Both the position numbers and the translations under genes were made by a program. From Acidobacteriota bacterium (GTDB lineage: Bacteria > Acidobacteriota > Vicinamibacteria > Vicinamibacterales > CAVVIG01), in assembly GCA_003222555.1 (NCBI GenBank), contig QHWL01000031.1:1-7658 (forward strand): a stretch of 7,658 bases of DNA, written 5' to 3'. Under the pieces are notes generated by a model. The model was given only the letters and a program-made list of their open reading frames with translations. It did not search any database and was not told the origin of the DNA. Below are positions 5,056 to 7,658 of the stretch, piece by piece. The first letter of the stretch is position 1; each line of letters opens with the position of its first letter.

Positions 5056-6981
5056 ATGAACCAGGTCACTGTTACGCTTCCAGATGGGTCGAGTCGCACC
5101 GTGGCGGCCGGCACGCTCGTGCGCGACGTCGCGGCCGAGATCTCACCGGGCCTCGCCAAAGCCGCGCTTGCGGCAGTCGTCGACGGCACGCTCGTCGATC
5201 TCTCCTGCCCGCTCGAGAAAGATGCCGCGGTCCGCATCGTCACCGACCGCAGCCCGGAAGCGCTGCCGCTCTACCGGCACAGCAGCGCGCATTTGCTGGC
5301 GGCGGCGGTGACGCAGCTCTTCCCCGGAGCGCAGTGCGGCATCGGACCCGCGACCGACGAAGGTTTCTTCTACGACTTCATCGTCGATCGTCCGTTCGTG
5401 CCCGAGGATCTCGACGCCATCGAGAAGAAGATGAAGGATCTGGCGGCCGAAGATCTGCCCTACGAGCGCCAGATGTGGTCTCGGGACGAGGCCAAGGCGT
5501 TCTTCACGAAGCGGGGCGAGCTGCTTAAGGTGCAGTTGATCGACGAGAAGACTGCAGGGCAGCGAGAAGTGTCCTGCTACACAATCAAGGATCCGGAAAC
5601 GTTCGTTGATTTCTGCGTCGGCCCCCACGTCCCGTCGACCGGCAAGCTGAAGGCGTTCAAGCTGCTGAGCACGTCGAATGCGTACTGGAAAGGCGACGCG
5701 CGCAATCAGCCGATGCAACGCGTCTACGGCACCGCGTTCTTCGCCGACAAGGATCTGAAGGCGTACCTCACGCAGATTGAAGAGGCCAAGAAGCGCGACC
5801 ACCGCAAGCTTGGGCGCGAGCTCGGCCTGTTCACGTTCCATCAGTGGGCGCCAGGCGCGCCGTTCTGGCTCGATAGAGGTACGACGCTCTACCACGGCCT
5901 GGCGAACTACATGCGTGACGTGCTCTTCCCCGCCGGGTACGTCGAAGTCAAGACGCCGCTCGTCTTCAACAAGGCGCTGTGGGAGAGGTCCGGCCACTGG
6001 CAGCATTACCGGGCGAACATGTTCCTCATCGAATCCGACGGCGAGACGATGAGCGTGAAGCCGATGAACTGCCCGGGTCATTTTCTGCTCTATGCGAGCC
6101 AGGTGCGCAGCTACCGCGACCTGCCGATCCGGTTCCACGAGCAGACGCCGCTGCACCGCAACGAGGTGTCGGGCGTGCTGTCGGGGCTCACTCGTGTCCG
6201 CCAGTTTTCGCAGGACGATGCCCACTGCTTCGTGATGCCCGAGCAGATCGCCGATGAAATCGAGCGGCTCCTGCGGCTCGTCCAACGTGTCTACGGCGAC
6301 TTCGGGCTCCAATACACGGCGAAGCTCTCGACGCGACCGCCGGAATTCCTCGGCGAAATCGCCACGTGGGATCACGCCGAAGCGCAGCTGAAAATGGCGC
6401 TCGACACGGCGGGCCAGGCCTACACCCTCAACGAAGGCGACGGGGCATTCTACGGGCCGAAGATCGATTTCGACATCACCGACGCGATCGGCCGCAAGTG
6501 GCAGTGCGCCACGATTCAGCTCGACTACGCGCAGCCCGAGAACTTCGATCTCAAGTACATCGGCGCCGACAATACGGAACACCGTCCGGTGGTCATCCAT
6601 CGCGCGATCTTCGGCAGTATGGAGCGGTTCATCGCAATCCTGATCGAGCACTATGCCGGCGCATTTCCGCTGTGGCTCGCGCCGGTCCAGGCGATCGTGC
6701 TGCCGATTTCCGACCGACATCAGGCGTACGCCGCCTCGGTCCGCGACCAGCTCAGAGCGGCCGGCCTAAGGGTGGAGCTGGACGAGCGCCAGGAGAAGAT
6801 CGGATATAAGATCCGAGAGGCCCAGCTGCAAAAGGTGCCCTACATGCTGGTCGTCGGCGATCGCGAGAGCTCGGAAGGCACGATATCGGTGCGGACGCGC
6901 TCGGGCGGGGATCAGGGAGAGAGCGCGATTGGAGACTTCATCGCGAAGGCGACGGAGGAAATCGCCAAGAAGAACCTCTAG
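5056..6981 (+). CDS. thrS: Threonyl-tRNA synthetase
   Basis: 641 residues, the normal length for full bacterial ThrRS; it charges tRNA-Thr with threonine in the cytosol. Domains in order: TGS (about 1-65); editing domain with HSSAH (His75, His79) and FCVGPH (Cys187, His191), which removes mischarged Ser; class II catalytic core (about 245-540); anticodon-binding domain (about 545-641, from PVQAIVLPISDRH). Zinc ligands that select threonine are Cys339 (MNCPGH), His390 (QDDAH) and His515 (VIHRAIFGS); motif 2 is PLHRNE with Arg368. All expected residues are present, so it should be fully active. No Shine-Dalgarno sequence precedes the ATG at 5056, but the start fits known N-termini (MNQVTVTLPDGS). 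Position after tRNA-Val and before infC is the standard translation cluster order. Confidence 0.98.
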   Translation: MNQVTVTLPDGSSRTVAAGTLVRDVAAEISPGLAKAALAAVVDGTLVDLSCPLEKDAAVRIVTDRSPEALPLYRHSSAHLLAAAVTQLFPGAQCGIGPATDEGFFYDFIVDRPFVPEDLDAIEKKMKDLAAEDLPYERQMWSRDEAKAFFTKRGELLKVQLIDEKTAGQREVSCYTIKDPETFVDFCVGPHVPSTGKLKAFKLLSTSNAYWKGDARNQPMQRVYGTAFFADKDLKAYLTQIEEAKKRDHRKLGRELGLFTFHQWAPGAPFWLDRGTTLYHGLANYMRDVLFPAGYVEVKTPLVFNKALWERSGHWQHYRANMFLIESDGETMSVKPMNCPGHFLLYASQVRSYRDLPIRFHEQTPLHRNEVSGVLSGLTRVRQFSQDDAHCFVMPEQIADEIERLLRLVQRVYGDFGLQYTAKLSTRPPEFLGEIATWDHAEAQLKMALDTAGQAYTLNEGDGAFYGPKIDFDITDAIGRKWQCATIQLDYAQPENFDLKYIGADNTEHRPVVIHRAIFGSMERFIAILIEHYAGAFPLWLAPVQAIVLPISDRHQAYAASVRDQLRAAGLRVELDERQEKIGYKIREAQLQKVPYMLVVGDRESSEGTISVRTRSGGDQGESAIGDFIAKATEEIAKKNL

Positions 6982-6994
6982 CAGCCTTCACCCA

Positions 6995-7038
6995 AGGCCG
7001 AGAGTCTAGGCTCGAGGCCGAGCGACTGCGTCAGTTCG
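6995..7038 (+). repeat. Direct repeat copy 1 (44 bp) in the thrS-infC spacer
   Basis: These 44 bases recur without a mismatch at 7074-7117. Within the copy, AGTC (7003-7006), a 3-nt bulge TAG, GCTCG (7010-7014), loop AGGC, CGAGC (7019-7023) and GACT (7024-7027) form a 9-bp bulged stem-loop. It starts 14 nt after the thrS stop. Confidence 0.9.
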
Positions 7039-7073
7039 TCCGGTAGGCAGGGGTGGACCACGGCCCTCACGCG

Positions 7074-7117
7074 AGGCCGAGAGTCTAGGCTCGAGGCCGA
7101 GCGACTGCGTCAGTTCG
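7074..7117 (+). repeat. Direct repeat copy 2 (44 bp) in the thrS-infC spacer
   Basis: Identical to 6995-7038 at a period of 79 bp, with the same stem-loop at 7082-7106. The downstream 35-nt tails of the two copies are only partly alike (shared GGGGTGG core). Each can form its own GC hairpin: 7049-7067 after copy 1 and 7123-7146 after copy 2. Confidence 0.9.
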
Positions 7118-7122
7118 GCGGG

Positions 7123-7146
7123 CGCGCGGGGGTGGGGCCCCGCGCG
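7123..7146 (+). promoter_or_regulatory. Very GC-rich hairpin just upstream of infC
   Basis: CGCGCGGGG (7123-7131) pairs perfectly with CCCCGCGCG (7138-7146) around a 6-nt loop. It ends 9 nt before the infC Shine-Dalgarno AGGAGG (7156-7161) and is not followed by a T-run. It is therefore more likely a leader structure acting on translation, RNA stability or transcript processing than an intrinsic terminator. Confidence 0.6.
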
Positions 7147-7155
7147 TAGTAAAAG

Positions 7156-7161
7156 AGGAGG
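7156..7161 (+). promoter_or_regulatory. Ribosome binding site deciding the ATC start of infC
   Basis: A perfect AGGAGG sits 5 nt before ATC at 7167-7169, the ideal spacing. No ATG, GTG, TTG or CTG occurs in this frame between the upstream stop (TAG 7086-7088) and the conserved IF3 sequence, so this site marks the non-canonical start. Confidence 0.85.
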
Positions 7162-7166
7162 CACTT

Positions 7167-7658
7167 ATCGCTTTCGATAGAAGTCCACGGCGTGACGACC
7201 GCACGCGGGTCAACGAAAGGATCCGCGTCCGTGAAATCCGGGTAATCGACGACACGGGCGCGCAGCTCGGTATCATGCCGCCGCCGCAGGCGCTCGCGAT
7301 CGCCAAGCAGAAGGGGCTCGACCTGGTGGAGATCTCGCCGACGGCCGTGCCGCCGGTGTGCCGCATCATGGATTTCGGCAAGTATCAGTACCAGGAGCAG
7401 AAGCGCGCGCGCGAAGCCCGGCGGCACCAGAAAGTGATCGAGGTCAAGGAGATCAAGTTCCGCCCGAAGGTCGACGAGCACGACTACCAGTTCAAGAAGA
7501 AGCATATCGAGCGCTTCCTCGAAGAAGGCGACAAGGTGAAAGCGACCATCTTCTTCCGCGGCCGGGAGATGGCGCATCCCGACATCGGGCGCCGCATCCT
7601 GGAGCGGCTCATACAGGATTTGTCGGAGGTCGCCGTCGCTGAGACGACGCCCCGAATG
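7167..7658 (+). CDS. infC: Translation initiation factor IF-3, ATC start, 3' truncated
   Basis: 164 codons are present and the frame runs off the right edge; IF3 is usually about 170-200 residues, so only the last part is missing. IF3 binds the 30S subunit, blocks premature 50S joining and rejects wrong start codons. The N-domain begins [20 protein letters not shown] and carries [20 protein letters not shown], then [21 protein letters not shown] basic linker ([20 protein letters not shown]) leads to the C-domain with [20 protein letters not shown] and [20 protein letters not shown]. The first canonical start in frame, ATG at 7275, is the Met of LGIMP and would remove 36 residues including conserved ones. 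ATC at 7167 with AGGAGG 5 nt upstream is therefore the start (protein [11 protein letters not shown]...). E. coli infC uses AUU and is autorepressed through it, so the same control is inferred. rpmI and rplT are expected next. Confidence 0.95.
   Translation, partial: MAFDRSPRRDDRTRVNERIRVREIRVIDDTGAQLGIMPPPQALAIAKQKGLDLVEISPTAVPPVCRIMDFGKYQYQEQKRAREARRHQKVIEVKEIKFRPKVDEHDYQFKKKHIERFLEEGDKVKATIFFRGREMAHPDIGRRILERLIQDLSEVAVAETTPRM

Noticed and set aside
5143..6720. Long minus-strand ORF (525 codons) opposite thrS
   Set aside because: The + strand frame is unmistakable ThrRS; the reverse frame is a GC-driven shadow.
6995..7117. CRISPR array or phage attachment site for the 44-bp repeats
   Set aside because: There are only two copies with a structured 35-nt spacer, no cas genes, and no integrase; a leader duplication is simpler.
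7358..7642. Plus-strand ORF of 94 codons inside infC
   Set aside because: It is out of frame with the clear IF3 sequence and low in complexity.

Overview
This is a high-GC bacterial chromosomal fragment with every supported gene on the + strand. It holds six protein genes (the first cut at its 5' end, the last at its 3' end) and one tRNA. The gene set (EnvC/CtpA pair, HU, tRNA-Val, thrS, infC) is housekeeping of a Gram-negative-type bacterium. Composition and style of intergenic DNA would fit an environmental lineage such as Acidobacteriota or a deltaproteobacterial relative. That placement is inference from general impression; no taxonomic marker was searched.

Layout. (1) Positions 2-1995: a cell-envelope pair, an EnvC-type murein hydrolase activator followed 14 nt later by a membrane-anchored PDZ/S41 (CtpA-like) protein. 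Both have lost catalytic residues: the EnvC LytM domain lacks all four zinc/catalytic positions, as in known EnvC activators, and the S41 protein has Ala and Arg where the catalytic Ser and Lys should be. (2) Positions 2045-4174: a secreted ~700-residue alpha/beta-hydrolase-domain protein with its own strong ribosome binding site. (3) Positions 4175-4692: a 245-nt spacer carrying a good sigma70-type promoter, then an HU-family DNA-binding protein. (4) Positions 4693-4912: a spacer with a 9-bp perfect hairpin, a long imperfect palindrome built of ACGAAG-type heptads, and a second sigma70-type promoter. (5) Positions 4913-6981: tRNA-Val(GAC), then threonyl-tRNA synthetase. (6) Positions 6982-7166: a thrS-infC spacer with a 44-bp perfect direct repeat (79-bp period), each copy folding as a bulged stem-loop, followed by a very GC-rich hairpin. 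(7) Positions 7167-7658: infC (IF3), whose only sensible start is the non-canonical codon ATC, 5 nt after a perfect AGGAGG.

The thrS-infC segment is the head of the classic translation cluster (thrS-infC-rpmI-rplT, often pheST), so the ribosomal protein genes are expected just beyond the window. The ATC start fits the known IF3 autoregulation logic, in which IF3 represses initiation at its own non-canonical start codon. The points most worth following up are the pseudo-CtpA beside the pseudo-LytM protein, the ATC start of infC, and the tandem structured repeat in the infC leader.
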